The notes below the pieces were generated by a model that ran no database searches, was not told the origin of the DNA, and worked only from the letters and a program-made list of their open reading frames with translations. Shown in pieces: positions 20,323 to 32,069 of a stretch of 57,154 nucleotides of DNA. Origin of the DNA: Bryobacterales bacterium (GTDB lineage: Bacteria > Acidobacteriota > Terriglobia > Bryobacterales > UBA6623); assembly GCA_028819235.1 (NCBI GenBank), contig JAPPMC010000259.1, positions 1 through 57,154 on the forward strand, given 5' to 3'. Both the position numbers and the translations under genes were made by a program. Numbering within the stretch: the first letter of the stretch is position 1; the number at the start of each line of letters is the position of its first letter.

Positions 20323-21951
20323 CTACTTCGAAGCGGAAACGGCTGTTGGGCTGTAGCCCGAACCGACGAGGATCCGTCCCCCTAGCGTCTGCACGAGTTT
20401 GACGAACGCCACTCTAGGCTCAATACTGGCGGTCTCCGGATTCGCGATGTCGTAGTACCAGAAGGTCTCTCCGAATACTGCAGTTGCCTGAATCAGATCC
20501 CGTCCGTCGAACAGCTCTGGGATCCGGCCCGAGAAGGCGAACATGCTCTCATTGCCACTGAACTCCACCACACCTGTCTCTGCGTTCACGCCGAATACGA
20601 AGGTCGCCCCATGATTCCAGCGGGGAGACCTAGACAGTCTGGGCCCGGCAAAATAGCCCAGCGTCTCGACCTGCAACGCCGCACAGCGGACGAATGCCTG
20701 CAGCTTCTTGGCGCTTGGTGCCTTGTTCAGGTTTGTGGCGTTCACTTCGTCCGCCGCACAGGTGCCCGGCAAGTCGGGGGAATAGTACGTCGCACCGATG
20801 GCAGCCCGGGCTCGGTTCCATTTGATCTTCTTTACGTACGAGATCTTTGGCTGCCGCACTCCCGTCGCAGCCTCCATGAGAGCGTGGTAGAACCAGCCCT
20901 CGTCGACCAACGACAGCAGCCTTTGCAGTTCGGACGAGAAGTCCGTTCCAAACTCGTCGATAGACCTCCCCTGCACCGTCCCCTCAAGCGAAGGGTCCAT
21001 TGGGAAGACGCGTGTCAGCAAGCTGTCCCCAGACGGCTCCAGGGAATGCACAAAGACGTGGACTTGCCCGTGCTGCCAACGCACGTCCTCGTGGAATGCA
21101 CGCCGCGCTTCCTCCTCGCCGTGCTCTTGGACATAGGCCGCCGCGCATCGCACGAAGGCCGGCAAGTCATCCCTAGTGCGCATCGCCCGAGCAGTCACGT
21201 AGTTCTCCGCACAACCCCCTCGCTCGACGCCACCCACCTGCGTGAGTGTTACTGATGCTCTCGTGAAGTAGATGTCCGTGCGGGCCTCGAATCCCGAGTC
21301 GGCGCCGAGCAGCAACCAGACCCGTCCATCGGCAGGTACCGCGACTGTCTCGGGCATTTGCCGGTCCTCGAAGGACTTCAATTCCCAGCGACGGGACTGC
21401 TCGCAGCTCCTAGAGTTGGCGACATTGCCGAGAACCACTGCCTGCCCCCCGCCGCGCGATTGGTTCCCGATGTCGATGTTCATGCGGAGGTAGGAGCCCT
21501 TGCGGACGGCAAGCGGTTCTAGGGCTGAGACGCCAGCCTTGATCCAGACGCTCTCGCCGGGGGCACCACCGACACCGAAGCATCCCGCCGGCGTGTCGGT
21601 GGCGATTTCCACGCTGAGGGTGACGCCATAGACCGCTCCGGGTTGCAGGCCGCCGATTGATCCCTTGAGGAACATGAAGAGGTCGTCACTCCGGTTGACT
21701 CCGGAGAGAAAGTGGCCCGAACGTGACTGCAGCGGAGCCGGTAGGTTGCGGTGGTCAGAGGTCAGCTCGTAGATGGGCGCGTGGGCGGGGGGATAGTCTG
21801 CGAAGCCGCCAACGAATCCTTGGGGCCCGGTTTGGAAGTCGAACGTGAATGTCCGCGCATCATCAGGATGGGTCGTACGGCTTGGGGAAGCGAAGGCAAT
21901 CGAGCCGATCAGCAAGGTTGCTGTCGTGACCACGGGCCGCCAGCGTCGCAT
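20323..21951 (-). CDS. Secreted tandem Cache-like protein with N-terminal beta-rich domain (one A-B unit)
   Basis: From ATG 21951 the protein has about 542 residues and a signal peptide (MRRWRPVVTTATLLIGSIA). Residues about 30-240 form a beta-rich domain (FDFQTGPQGFVGGFADYPP, GAVYGVTLSVEIATDT, GRVWLLLGADSGFEARTDIYF) that resembles a jelly-roll carbohydrate-binding-like fold. Then come a type A Cache-like domain (FVRCAAAYVQEHGEEEARRAF, DEGWFYHALMEAATG, PGTC) and a type B domain (FVRCAALQVETLGYFAGP, FDGRDLI, FGETFWYYDI, ILVGSGYSP), clearly paralogous to the protein at 10.1-12.0 kb. No membrane or signalling domain follows. TACGAT eight bases upstream of ATG 21951 supports this start and a leaderless mRNA; a longer frame to 22011 adds residues with no signal character. 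Confidence 0.77.
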   Translation of the reverse strand: MRRWRPVVTTATLLIGSIAFASPSRTTHPDDARTFTFDFQTGPQGFVGGFADYPPAHAPIYELTSDHRNLPAPLQSRSGHFLSGVNRSDDLFMFLKGSIGGLQPGAVYGVTLSVEIATDTPAGCFGVGGAPGESVWIKAGVSALEPLAVRKGSYLRMNIDIGNQSRGGGQAVVLGNVANSRSCEQSRRWELKSFEDRQMPETVAVPADGRVWLLLGADSGFEARTDIYFTRASVTLTQVGGVERGGCAENYVTARAMRTRDDLPAFVRCAAAYVQEHGEEEARRAFHEDVRWQHGQVHVFVHSLEPSGDSLLTRVFPMDPSLEGTVQGRSIDEFGTDFSSELQRLLSLVDEGWFYHALMEAATGVRQPKISYVKKIKWNRARAAIGATYYSPDLPGTCAADEVNATNLNKAPSAKKLQAFVRCAALQVETLGYFAGPRLSRSPRWNHGATFVFGVNAETGVVEFSGNESMFAFSGRIPELFDGRDLIQATAVFGETFWYYDIANPETASIEPRVAFVKLVQTLGGRILVGSGYSPTAVSASK

Positions 21952-22828
21952 CCCGGCGCATCGTACCAGACACTCGAATGGGTCCCGCGGGCATTGGCGC
22001 GCACAGCTCAAGCAACTCGACTGCTAGCAGTGGTTGCCGATCCCTCACGCGATCGCGCGCGGGACCGGCTCGCCGGGGTCGGTCTTCGTACCGAACGAGA
22101 GGCTTTGCACGAAGATCGGGAGCGTCAGGTTCACGGACACGCGGAAGTAGAGAGCGGATACTCTTGCCGAAGGCAAGCTCGGGAAACGGAAGCGCTGGCG
22201 GGACCCGGCTGCGCCGAGGGTGCCGTCCTCCGGCCTAGAGCGGACAAGAGCGACGCGGCGAGGTGCGGGCGGCTTTCAACCGACCCCACTCGAGCTCGGC
22301 CGGTTCCGCGGCCGCGGAGCATGGGACCGACACCCTGCGAGGTCTTCAAGGGCGGCATCCCCCTTGAGCGATCGCGCAAGCTGTTACACAGCGAACACGC
22401 CAGACTCACAGAGGAGGATCGGATCTCGGTGATCCCGAGTGTCAATTGCTTGCCGCCGTGATGCGGTCGAGATTCTCGCAGGCCTATTGATCCTAGAGGG
22501 AATCATTGATGCCTTCCGTATCGATCGGCTTGTCGATGACCACCCTGTGCTGCCGAGCCAACTCGATGAGTTAGTTCCAAAGGCGTTGAATCTCGTGGTG
22601 ATGGTAGCTGATGAACCTCATGTGCGTGTTTCCTCCTGTCGACTATTGCTTGCCCTCCTCCCCCACCCTTCCGCAATCGATGAATACCGTGCAGGAGCAG
22701 AATGACGGCCAGCCCGATCAACGGAGTGCTTGCGAGTGTCCTGAGGCGAGGGTTTGCGGTAACGGCACGGCGATTCCCGGCCTGCCACGCTGCGAAAGCG
22801 AAGGGCCGCTACAAGAAGTGTCCGCGAG
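21952..22828. other. Gene-poor gap, possible relics on the minus strand
   Basis: No intact gene. On the minus strand near 22635-22830 a frame contains a hydrophobic segment (PLIGLAVILLLHGIHRL). At about 22622 an ATG follows a good AGGAGG, but the frame stops after 16 codons (22575-22577) and continues past the stop with sense-looking sequence (LIELARQHRVVIDKPIDTEG). This looks like one or two small decayed genes downstream of the CRTAC1 gene; the family is not recognised. Confidence 0.35.
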
Positions 22829-24673
22829 TCAGGGGCTTTCGGCGCTGTCTTGTGGTTCGAACCGCTCCTTCGCCGTGATCCCGTCTCCTTGTCGCGCCGT
22901 CACAAGCGTATTCGCGTCAACCGTCCCCAATGCGGACTCGGAACCGTCGGGCCAGCGGATCGACACTTCCGCGTTTAGGTGCTGGCCAAGGCCGAAGTGC
23001 ACGGGAAGGTCGCTTTGGGAGATGTGGTACCCACCGCTGCGGACCTCCCGCATTTGGGTCGTTGTGCCTGCTCGCAAGATGATGCGCGCACCGATGGCCG
23101 CCCTGCCTGCTGGAGTGCGGGCGTCGACCAACAGGGCATTGCCGACGGGTGCGAACTGCTTCAGGAGCGAGGGATCATCGTGCATGTTCACCGTCACTAT
23201 CTCGAGCGTTCCATCGTGGTCTAGGTCTCCAACCGCTATGCCCCGTGACGATCGATAGTCGTTGATCCCAGGTCCGGCCAGGCTACTGAGGTCGTGGAAC
23301 CTACCTTGGCCGTAGTTCCAATAGACCAGTCTGCGCTGGCGGAATGTCTCTCCGATTCCGGCTTGGTCAACCCTCGGATAGACGTGTCCGTTGGCCACGA
23401 ATATGTCTTGGAAGCCGTCTTGATCGATGTCGATGAAGGCCGTGCCCCATCCCAAGAACTGCGTGTTCACCGCTAGGCCGGTCGACACCGTCTCATCGAT
23501 GAACATCTGCATGCCCTCGTTGAGGTACAAGGTGTGCGTGTCGTTGGAGAAATTGGTCTTGAAGATGTCCAAGTCACCGTCAAGGTCGAAGTCCGCGGCT
23601 GTAGTTCCCATTCCAGCCTGCTCTTGACCGTCCATGTTGTAGGCGGTTCCGGAAATGATGCCGATCTCCTCGAACTTGCCTTCTTGGTTGTGGAAGAAGA
23701 GGCTTGCTGTTGAATCGCAGGAGACGTACACGTCCACCCAGCCGTCGTTGTCGAAGTCCGCAGTCAGCGGCGTGAATCCGTAATAGAGCTTTTCTGTCTG
23801 CACGCCAGCCTCTTCGGAGACGTCGCTGAAGGTTCCAGCTCCATCGTTGCGGTACAGCGACATGGACTCGCCGGGGAGACCTCGCGGGCCGCACAGCACG
23901 GGCATTCCCTTCCATCGGCATTCGGCCCCCTCGCCGGGTTTGGGTGTCTTGTCCAGGTCGAGGCGCAGATAGTTCGCCACGAACAGGTCTAGATCGCCGT
24001 CGCGGTCGTAGTCAAGGAAGGCGCAGCCCGTGCCCCAGCGCCGCCCGCTCTCTCCCAAACCTCGCTGTTCGGCCTCCTCGCTGAACCGCTTGCCCGACTC
24101 GTTCCTGTAAAGGCGGTTCTGCCCCCAATGGGGCACGAAGAGGTCTTCGAAGCCGTCGTTGTCGAAGTCCCCTGCGCAGGCTCCTTGGGCCCAGCCCGTG
24201 TGCTCGATTCCAACCCTCTGTGTCACATCCTCGAACTTCAGGCCGCCCAAGTTCCGATAGAGGAAGTGGCGTGGGGCCGGACCCTCCTGCTCGAACTGGT
24301 CGGCGCCCACCAAGAGGACGTCGGCAAGCCCGTCTCGGTCATAGTCGAAGATCGCTGCCCCTGTGCCGGTGGACTCCACGATGAAATTCTTGTGCGTGGG
24401 AGATCCGGAGACGGCGACCCCCCGCAGCCCCGATTCCTCGGCGAGGTCCCGGTACTCGATCCGAGGGGCTACGATGCCTTCAGGCAGCGGCCGTTTCGGC
24501 TGCGCCACCGCACCGCTCGATGCGGAGCCCTGGCCGGGCGCCGTCCCCGGCACCCCGAGCACTGACGCGAGCAAGGCCGCGGTCAGCGTGGCAGTCCGAA
24601 CTGAGCGCATTCTCTCAACAGCATACGCAGCCGGCTCCTCAGCCTCGGACCACACAGCTCGACCGGCCACCAC
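22829..24673 (-). CDS. CRTAC1-type FG-GAP/VCBS repeat protein with ASPIC/UnbV domain, exported
   Basis: 614 residues. After a signal-peptide-like segment (RTATLTAALLASVLGV) come repeated FG-GAP/VCBS blades marked by calcium-binding loops of the form D-x-D-x-D-G (FDYDRDGLADVLLV, GDFDNDGFEDLFV, DYDRDGDLDLFVANY, DFDNDGWVDVYV, DFDLDGDLDIF, DIDQDGFQDIFVANG, GDLDHDGTLEIVTVN), which build an extracellular beta-propeller. The C-terminus has the ASPIC/UnbV motif (GARIILRAG, SGGYHISQSDLPVHFGLG, IRWPDGS). Function in bacteria is unclear; binding or adhesion is likely. It starts 18 bp after the enolase-superfamily gene with AAGGAGGAG just before GTG 24673, so translation probably starts there although the signal peptide begins better at ATG 24610. 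The pair looks co-transcribed. Confidence 0.88.
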   Translation of the reverse strand: MVAGRAVWSEAEEPAAYAVERMRSVRTATLTAALLASVLGVPGTAPGQGSASSGAVAQPKRPLPEGIVAPRIEYRDLAEESGLRGVAVSGSPTHKNFIVESTGTGAAIFDYDRDGLADVLLVGADQFEQEGPAPRHFLYRNLGGLKFEDVTQRVGIEHTGWAQGACAGDFDNDGFEDLFVPHWGQNRLYRNESGKRFSEEAEQRGLGESGRRWGTGCAFLDYDRDGDLDLFVANYLRLDLDKTPKPGEGAECRWKGMPVLCGPRGLPGESMSLYRNDGAGTFSDVSEEAGVQTEKLYYGFTPLTADFDNDGWVDVYVSCDSTASLFFHNQEGKFEEIGIISGTAYNMDGQEQAGMGTTAADFDLDGDLDIFKTNFSNDTHTLYLNEGMQMFIDETVSTGLAVNTQFLGWGTAFIDIDQDGFQDIFVANGHVYPRVDQAGIGETFRQRRLVYWNYGQGRFHDLSSLAGPGINDYRSSRGIAVGDLDHDGTLEIVTVNMHDDPSLLKQFAPVGNALLVDARTPAGRAAIGARIILRAGTTTQMREVRSGGYHISQSDLPVHFGLGQHLNAEVSIRWPDGSESALGTVDANTLVTARQGDGITAKERFEPQDSAESP

Positions 24674-24691
24674 TTGCTCCTCCTTCGGACC

Positions 24692-25990
24692 TCATCCGAC
24701 CACAAGGCGGGCAAGCTCCTCCTCGTCAAACTCGAATCCAAGACCTGGCCCGTCCGGCACGTCCACCCTACCGGGCTTATAGGGGAGCGGCACCTTGAGG
24801 ATGGCATTCCCGAATGCCCTCGCGTACGACTCGCCGCCTTCAAGGATCACCGCGTTGGGCGTTGCGGCGCAAAGGTGGATGGCCGAGGCTCGGTATGGCG
24901 CAGAGCCCATCGAGGAGTGCGGCGAGAACAGGATGTTGTAGGCATCGGCCATGATGGCGATTCGTTTCGTCTCAGTGATCCCGACGCGGGACGTGTCCGG
25001 ATTGATGATGTCGCAGGCGCGGCGCTCGAAGAGATCCCGGAACTGAAAGCGGTTCGAGTACTGCTCGCCGGCGCAGATTGGAGTGTCCATACGGTCTGCG
25101 AGGATGGCGTAGCCGCCGTAGTCCTCCGGCATCAGAACATCCTCCCACCAGCCCAGATTCTCGATCTGGTCCAGCGTGCGGCCCACCCGGGTGGCTTCGG
25201 CAAGTGTGTAGCCCGCAAGCGAGTCGACCAGAATCTGGCCCTTGCCGGCCAGCACTTCCGCAGCGGCGATGACACGGTTCACATCGCGGACTTGCTCCCC
25301 GCGTCCCTTCGCGAGGCTCATCTTCTGGTTCGGGAAGCCGCGCTCGAGCAGCGCGGACGCGTTCTCCCGCACTTCTTCGGGCGGGCCGCCGCCCACGCCT
25401 TGGTACGTCGGAATGCTGTCGCGGAACTTGCCGCCCAACAGCTGGTACACGGGCATCGCCGCCGCACGGCCGACGATGTCCCAGAGCGCGATGTCCACTC
25501 CGGCCATGGCGCGCGTGAACCAGCCCGTGCCGTAGCCCCGGAGGCGCTGCGTCGAGTACATCTTTTCCCAGATGGCCTCGATGCGGCGGGCGTCCATCCC
25601 CAGCAGGATGGGTCGGAAAAGGTCCGTGAGGGCGGTCTTGACAACGCGGGGAGTCATCACCGCATGGGACTCGCCCCAGCCGACGACCCCTTGGTCTGTT
25701 GTGATTCGGACCAGCAGTGTCTGCCGAAAGCCGCCCTGCCGCACGGTCTCGGCCCGCTCCAAGCGGTCCCAAAGACCGATGCCGCCGGTCGTCTGCCCTA
25801 GCGGGGTCATCGCGACGAACCGCCCCTCGGGCCCTTTCTCCGGCGGATCCCGCAGGATTAGGGCCTCGACATCGGTAATGAGAAGCGGAACGCCGATCTT
25901 GGCGGCGGCAGCTTTGAGGCAGTTAAGACTGGACGCGGGTGCGAGCGAGGCGGCGGCAGCGGCCTTGAGGAAGGTTCGTCGGTTCAGCAT
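24692..25990 (-). CDS. Mandelate racemase/muconate-lactonizing enzyme family protein (Tat-exported)
   Basis: 432 residues of the enolase superfamily: enzymes that abstract a proton alpha to a carboxylate, mostly sugar-acid dehydratases or racemases. Leader MLNRRTFLKAAAAASLAPAS is twin-arginine-like. Barrel landmarks: the lysine motif NQKMSLAKGRG (K-x(n)-K on strand 2), metal ligands in ILVDSLAGYT, GWWEDVLMPEDYGG and ICAGEQYSNR, and a late His in FSPHSSMGS. This ligand order fits the mandelate-racemase or galactarate/gluconate-dehydratase branch. Export of an enolase-superfamily enzyme is unusual but common in Solibacter-type genomes. Its operon partner is the CRTAC1 gene. GGAG lies eight bases before ATG. 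Substrate not predictable. Confidence 0.85.
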   Translation of the reverse strand: MLNRRTFLKAAAAASLAPASSLNCLKAAAAKIGVPLLITDVEALILRDPPEKGPEGRFVAMTPLGQTTGGIGLWDRLERAETVRQGGFRQTLLVRITTDQGVVGWGESHAVMTPRVVKTALTDLFRPILLGMDARRIEAIWEKMYSTQRLRGYGTGWFTRAMAGVDIALWDIVGRAAAMPVYQLLGGKFRDSIPTYQGVGGGPPEEVRENASALLERGFPNQKMSLAKGRGEQVRDVNRVIAAAEVLAGKGQILVDSLAGYTLAEATRVGRTLDQIENLGWWEDVLMPEDYGGYAILADRMDTPICAGEQYSNRFQFRDLFERRACDIINPDTSRVGITETKRIAIMADAYNILFSPHSSMGSAPYRASAIHLCAATPNAVILEGGESYARAFGNAILKVPLPYKPGRVDVPDGPGLGFEFDEEELARLVVG

Positions 25991-26126
25991 GGTTCACTCC
26001 GAGAAGGGCCCAGTGGCGGGCCCCATTGAAAGGGTACTGCCCGGCTGCGCGGGTCAACGTCTCCACGTCCTCCTTCGACACGGTGAACGATTCCGCTACG
26101 CCTTTCCGCCGATCGCGGTACGTCGT

Positions 26127-27896
26127 TCAGGCTGCGGTCGCGCCCCTTCCCCTTGGCGCGTATGCGTGGGATGCGTACTGCAGCACCATCCTGCGGGTGT
26201 TGAAGAACGATCCGTTGAGCGCGATCGCGGACCGCATCACTGCGCCGTAGGCCTTGGGGCGTTCGTAGAACAGGGGGATCGTGACGCGCTCCAGCTTGTC
26301 GTATAGGGAGTGGGCGACGCTTGCTTGATCGTCGAGTGCTCCCCGATAGTTGGCTGCGGACCACCCTGTGACGCCTTCGACGTGACCCTCGAGCCACCAG
26401 CCGTCCAGCACGCTGAGGCTGGGCACGCCATTCAGTGCGGCCTTCATCCCGCTAGTCCCTGACGCTTCGCGGGTCTTCTCTGGGGCGTTCAGCCAGAGGT
26501 CCGATCCGCTCGTGAGAATCCTCCCCAGCTCCATTTCATAGTTCTCGACATAGACCACCGGCACGTCTGCGCCGAGCGCCCGGGCAGCCTCATGCACATC
26601 CCGGATCATCTGCTTTCCGCCCTCGTCTCGCGGGTGCGCCTTGCCAGAATAGACCAGTTGGAAACGGCCCACTCGCTTCGCGATCCAGCGCAGTCGCTCC
26701 AAGCTGTGGAACACCAGCGCGCCCCGCTTGTAGGGCGTGGCCCGCCTCGCGAATCCGATCGTGAGCACTTCCGGGCTGAGCTGGACTCCAGTTCGGCGAT
26801 GCACTTCCCAAACGAGCGCTTGCTTGGCGTCCGAGTGGGCGGCGAGCACCTCGGCAACGGGAATCGCCGTCGCGTAGCGCAGGTAGAGGCTGTCCGTTCG
26901 CCATTCCGGGATGTGGCGGTCGAACAGGTCGCGCATCGGGCGGGCGGCCCAAGTGACTGCGTGTATGCCGTTGGTGACGGCTCGCACACGGTAACGAGGG
27001 AACATCTCCTGAGAGACTGACTGGTGAATCCTCGCGACACCGTTTGCGAATCGAGAGCACTCGAACGCCAATCGGGTCATGTTCAACATGTCGCCCGCCA
27101 GTAGGCCAGCGGAGTCCAGCAGGGCTGTCCGGGACTCCCCCAGCACACGCTCGACCAAGGCTCGATGAAAGCGGTCGTGGCCTGCAGGCACGGGTGTGTG
27201 GGTGGTGAATACGCACCGGTCGCGGACCCATGCCATCTCCTCAGGAGAGGCGCGACGGTCGCCTCGAGCCTTCACCTGCCCTTCCAGCAGAGCTAGGCCG
27301 AGCAGCGAAGAATGGCCCTCGTTCATGTGGTAGACCTCTACCTCGCCGTGACCCAGCCGCGCCAGGATCCGATGTCCCCCGATGCCGAGGATGGCCTCTT
27401 GGCACAGGCGGTAGCGGTCGTCGCCCCCGTACAGGTGGTGCGTGAGGCCTCTGTCCTGTTCGGCGTTGCTTGAGATGTCAGTGTCCAGTAGGTACACCGG
27501 CACGACGTGTCCCGTGATCCCGCGGATGGAGTAGCGCCAGCACGCGATCGTGACACTGCGCCCCTCGATCTGCACCGAGGTCCGAGCATCCATTCGCTCT
27601 AAGCTGTGCTCAGGGATCCAATCTGCGTCGTGCTCGCCCTGCTGTCCGTCCGGGCCGATGGATTGCCGAAAGTAGCCCTTCCGGTACAGGAGCGTCACTC
27701 CTGCCATGCGGACTCCGAGATCAGCTGCGGAGCGAAGGGTGTCGCCCGCCAAGACTCCGAGGCCTCCCGAATACGTCGGAATGTCGGACTTGAGGCCGAC
27801 TTCCATCGAGAAGTAGGCCACGGTTGGACTCACAGTTCCGTCGCCGCGGCCAACGGGAGCCGACAGCGAAGGGTCTGTCTGTTGGTAGGGATTCAT
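26127..27896 (-). CDS. glgP: Alpha-glucan (glycogen) phosphorylase, GT35 short type
   Basis: Phosphorolysis of alpha-1,4-glucan ends to glucose-1-phosphate, PLP-dependent, cytoplasmic. 589 residues, the short bacterial/archaeal form (alpha-glucan phosphorylase, Thermotoga-like) rather than the about 800-residue type. Visible: AYFSMEVGLKSDIPTYSGGLGVLAGD near the N-terminus, EVYHMNEGHSS, FTTHTPVPAGHDRF, TNGIHAVTW, RRATPYKR, and the PLP lysine motif EASGTSGMKAALNG. Its ATG overlaps the stop of glgA (ATGA, 27893-27896), so it is translationally coupled to the synthase. Divergent glgX-malQ-glgB complete the glycogen module. Confidence 0.93.
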   Translation of the reverse strand: MNPYQQTDPSLSAPVGRGDGTVSPTVAYFSMEVGLKSDIPTYSGGLGVLAGDTLRSAADLGVRMAGVTLLYRKGYFRQSIGPDGQQGEHDADWIPEHSLERMDARTSVQIEGRSVTIACWRYSIRGITGHVVPVYLLDTDISSNAEQDRGLTHHLYGGDDRYRLCQEAILGIGGHRILARLGHGEVEVYHMNEGHSSLLGLALLEGQVKARGDRRASPEEMAWVRDRCVFTTHTPVPAGHDRFHRALVERVLGESRTALLDSAGLLAGDMLNMTRLAFECSRFANGVARIHQSVSQEMFPRYRVRAVTNGIHAVTWAARPMRDLFDRHIPEWRTDSLYLRYATAIPVAEVLAAHSDAKQALVWEVHRRTGVQLSPEVLTIGFARRATPYKRGALVFHSLERLRWIAKRVGRFQLVYSGKAHPRDEGGKQMIRDVHEAARALGADVPVVYVENYEMELGRILTSGSDLWLNAPEKTREASGTSGMKAALNGVPSLSVLDGWWLEGHVEGVTGWSAANYRGALDDQASVAHSLYDKLERVTIPLFYERPKAYGAVMRSAIALNGSFFNTRRMVLQYASHAYAPRGRGATAA

Positions 27897-29674
27897 TGCA
27901 TCGGCTCCGGGGATCCAGTGACTGGGCGAGCACTCGGCCCCTGCGCGCAGCAGGCCGCCAGTCCGTACAGTCGCGCGTACTCTTGAAGCACGGTTCCCCA
28001 GCCGTACTTCGAGCGAACATGGAGATCGGCGGCCCTCCGCATGCGCCGCAGCTTGGGCGGGTCCTTGGCCAAGTCGAGCGCGCGATGCATTGCTGCCACA
28101 AGCCCGCGCAGGTTCGCCCGATCGTTACTCGCAAAGTAGCCTAGGCCGGTCATTCCGTCGATCACCTTGGCGAGGCCGCCGACCTGATTCACGATCGGCA
28201 GGTTTCCGTTCAGCTGGGCGATCATGTCGACCAAGCCGCATGGCTCGAACCGGGACGGGACCAAGAAAAAGTCGCCGGCCGCGTAGATGCTTGAGGCAAG
28301 CTCGGGGCTGAAACCCGCAATGGCCACGGCCCGCCCGTCGTGTTCTTCTGCGAGCCTCCGCAGGGCGGCCAGAATGGACGGCTCGCTGCCGTCGCCGAGC
28401 ACGCAGAGTGCGGCCTTGGGACTGGCGTCGAAAATCTCCTCCGCTGCCCGCACGGCGATGTCGATGCCCTTCTGGGCTGTCCAGCGCCCTACGACAGTGA
28501 ACAGGCAGTGGGAGGTTGCGAGGCCCGCCAGCGATCCCAGTCTCTTGGCCGGCGAAAGGCCCCACTTGTCCGTAAGGTCGTCCCCGGAAATCGCATCCGC
28601 GAAGCGCTGCCTGAATTCACGCTTCCAGCCGAATGCCGACAGGCGCTTGCGACCTGGGCGGATCTCCGCCCGAATAGCCTCTGGACCCTTCAGCGCAGGG
28701 TCAATCCCGTTGGTTATGCCCGTGAGTCTGACGGAATGCTCATCGAGGAAGGCCGACAGGCCCTGTACGTCCGAATCCCCTCCGGAGTTGGGCCGGCAGG
28801 CTGTCCGGACTTCCCAGGCGTACCCAGGGCTGACGGTGTTGAGTTGGTCCGCGTGCAGGGCCGCGGCGGCGAAGGGGTCGAATTCACCCCTGATCACGCA
28901 CCGCTGCACGGCGTCGCGCGGAAGGTTGCCGACGGCGGCGACGAAGTCCAGATCGGGGCACCGCTGACGGTATGCCGCGCCGCAATTGTGGGCCGTAACT
29001 ATGAAGCGTCGGTCCCCGGGGCTCAGTTGTGTGCGCGCCATCATGGGCAGCATTGCGGTGTGTGCGTCGTGGCAGTGCACGACGATCGGGCCCTCCAGGC
29101 GCTCGATCCACGCGATGCTCGCCTTCTGCAGCAATACGTTCATCGCGAAGTAGTCGAAGTGCCCGGACCCCTCGGTCGGGCGGAAGTCAGGAGGAGGAGG
29201 CTCGGCGCCGCACACCTTCTGGTCGGGGAGGCTGGAGGTGGCAATGGCCCTAGCCTCCTCTGCCGTGTATGTGTATGGCAGTCGCTTCCCGGAGAAGCGC
29301 TCGGCCACCACCACCGCAATGGTGAAGGTCGCTGGTCCGCGGAACCGGACTGCCTCTACTTGCACGCGCTCGGTCCGCCACTGCAGCGAGCTGTACGACA
29401 TCGGGATATTCGCGATGAGGGATTGCGGTAACGATGCCTGTGACGCCTCGACCCCCAGCAGCGCGGCGGCCGTTACGGTGAGGTCCTTCAGTCCGTCGGC
29501 TTCGAACGGCCCGTAGTGCGGAAGAATAACCGTGCAGTCGAAGCCTGCGCTGCGGCAGGCCAAGGAGAGCTGGAGGACCACATCGCCGACCCCGCCTGCG
29601 GCGCTGATTCCGGCACACTCCCGTGCGATGTGGACGATGTGGGGCCGGGCCGCAGGTGCTTCTTCGTGGGCCAT
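27893..29674 (-). CDS. glgA: Glycogen/starch synthase (GT5)
   Basis: Transfers glucose from a nucleotide-glucose to the non-reducing end of alpha-1,4-glucan. 593 residues: N-terminal starch synthase catalytic domain (HIVHIARECAGIS, VILPHYGPF, IVVHCHDAHTAM, ITGITNGID-like LTGITNGIDPALKG) and C-terminal GT domain (VVGRWTAQKGIDI, CVLGDGSEP, SRFEPCGLVDMIAQLNG, VNQVGGLAKVI). The N-terminal glycine loop reads SAAGGVGDV where classical GlgA has K-T-G-G-L-x-D-V: the lysine that contacts the sugar-nucleotide phosphate is replaced by Ala. Some GT5 members show such a loop, so this may be a subfamily with different donor handling. First in a minus-strand pair with glgP; no glgC in the window. Confidence 0.88.
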   Translation of the reverse strand: MAHEEAPAARPHIVHIARECAGISAAGGVGDVVLQLSLACRSAGFDCTVILPHYGPFEADGLKDLTVTAAALLGVEASQASLPQSLIANIPMSYSSLQWRTERVQVEAVRFRGPATFTIAVVVAERFSGKRLPYTYTAEEARAIATSSLPDQKVCGAEPPPPDFRPTEGSGHFDYFAMNVLLQKASIAWIERLEGPIVVHCHDAHTAMLPMMARTQLSPGDRRFIVTAHNCGAAYRQRCPDLDFVAAVGNLPRDAVQRCVIRGEFDPFAAAALHADQLNTVSPGYAWEVRTACRPNSGGDSDVQGLSAFLDEHSVRLTGITNGIDPALKGPEAIRAEIRPGRKRLSAFGWKREFRQRFADAISGDDLTDKWGLSPAKRLGSLAGLATSHCLFTVVGRWTAQKGIDIAVRAAEEIFDASPKAALCVLGDGSEPSILAALRRLAEEHDGRAVAIAGFSPELASSIYAAGDFFLVPSRFEPCGLVDMIAQLNGNLPIVNQVGGLAKVIDGMTGLGYFASNDRANLRGLVAAMHRALDLAKDPPKLRRMRRAADLHVRSKYGWGTVLQEYARLYGLAACCAQGPSARPVTGSPEPMQ

Positions 29675-29987
29675 GGGTGCCTGCGCTTCGCCCGCCGATC
29701 CGCTTGCTGCCTAATGGCTGGACTGTGCCCGCGCCTGGGCTGCCAGCATTGCGCGGCGCTCGGAGTCCACGCTCCGCAGGACCACGCAGCGACCGTGACA
29801 TTCACGGTCCGGGCCCGCGCAGCCGCAAGACCCAGTGTCCCATGATAATGAGGAGGGTGCCGGGCTGGCCCTCGAGTCCGGAGTTCCGCCACGCGCCTTC
29901 CAAGATTGGGTCTCGGCCGGCCGCTGGCCAAGAGGCGTGGTCGCGCGCCACTCGGGGCACAGGCATTCCGTGGATTGCAGCGGGCCC
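29675..29987. other. Divergent intergenic region of the glycogen module
   Basis: Spacer between glgA (leftward) and glgX (rightward) that must contain the promoters. A GATAAT (29844-29849) is seen on the plus strand but without a matching -35. No palindromic operator noticed. Confidence 0.4.
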
Positions 29988-32061
<2,074 letters not shown>

Positions 32062-32069
<8 letters not shown>

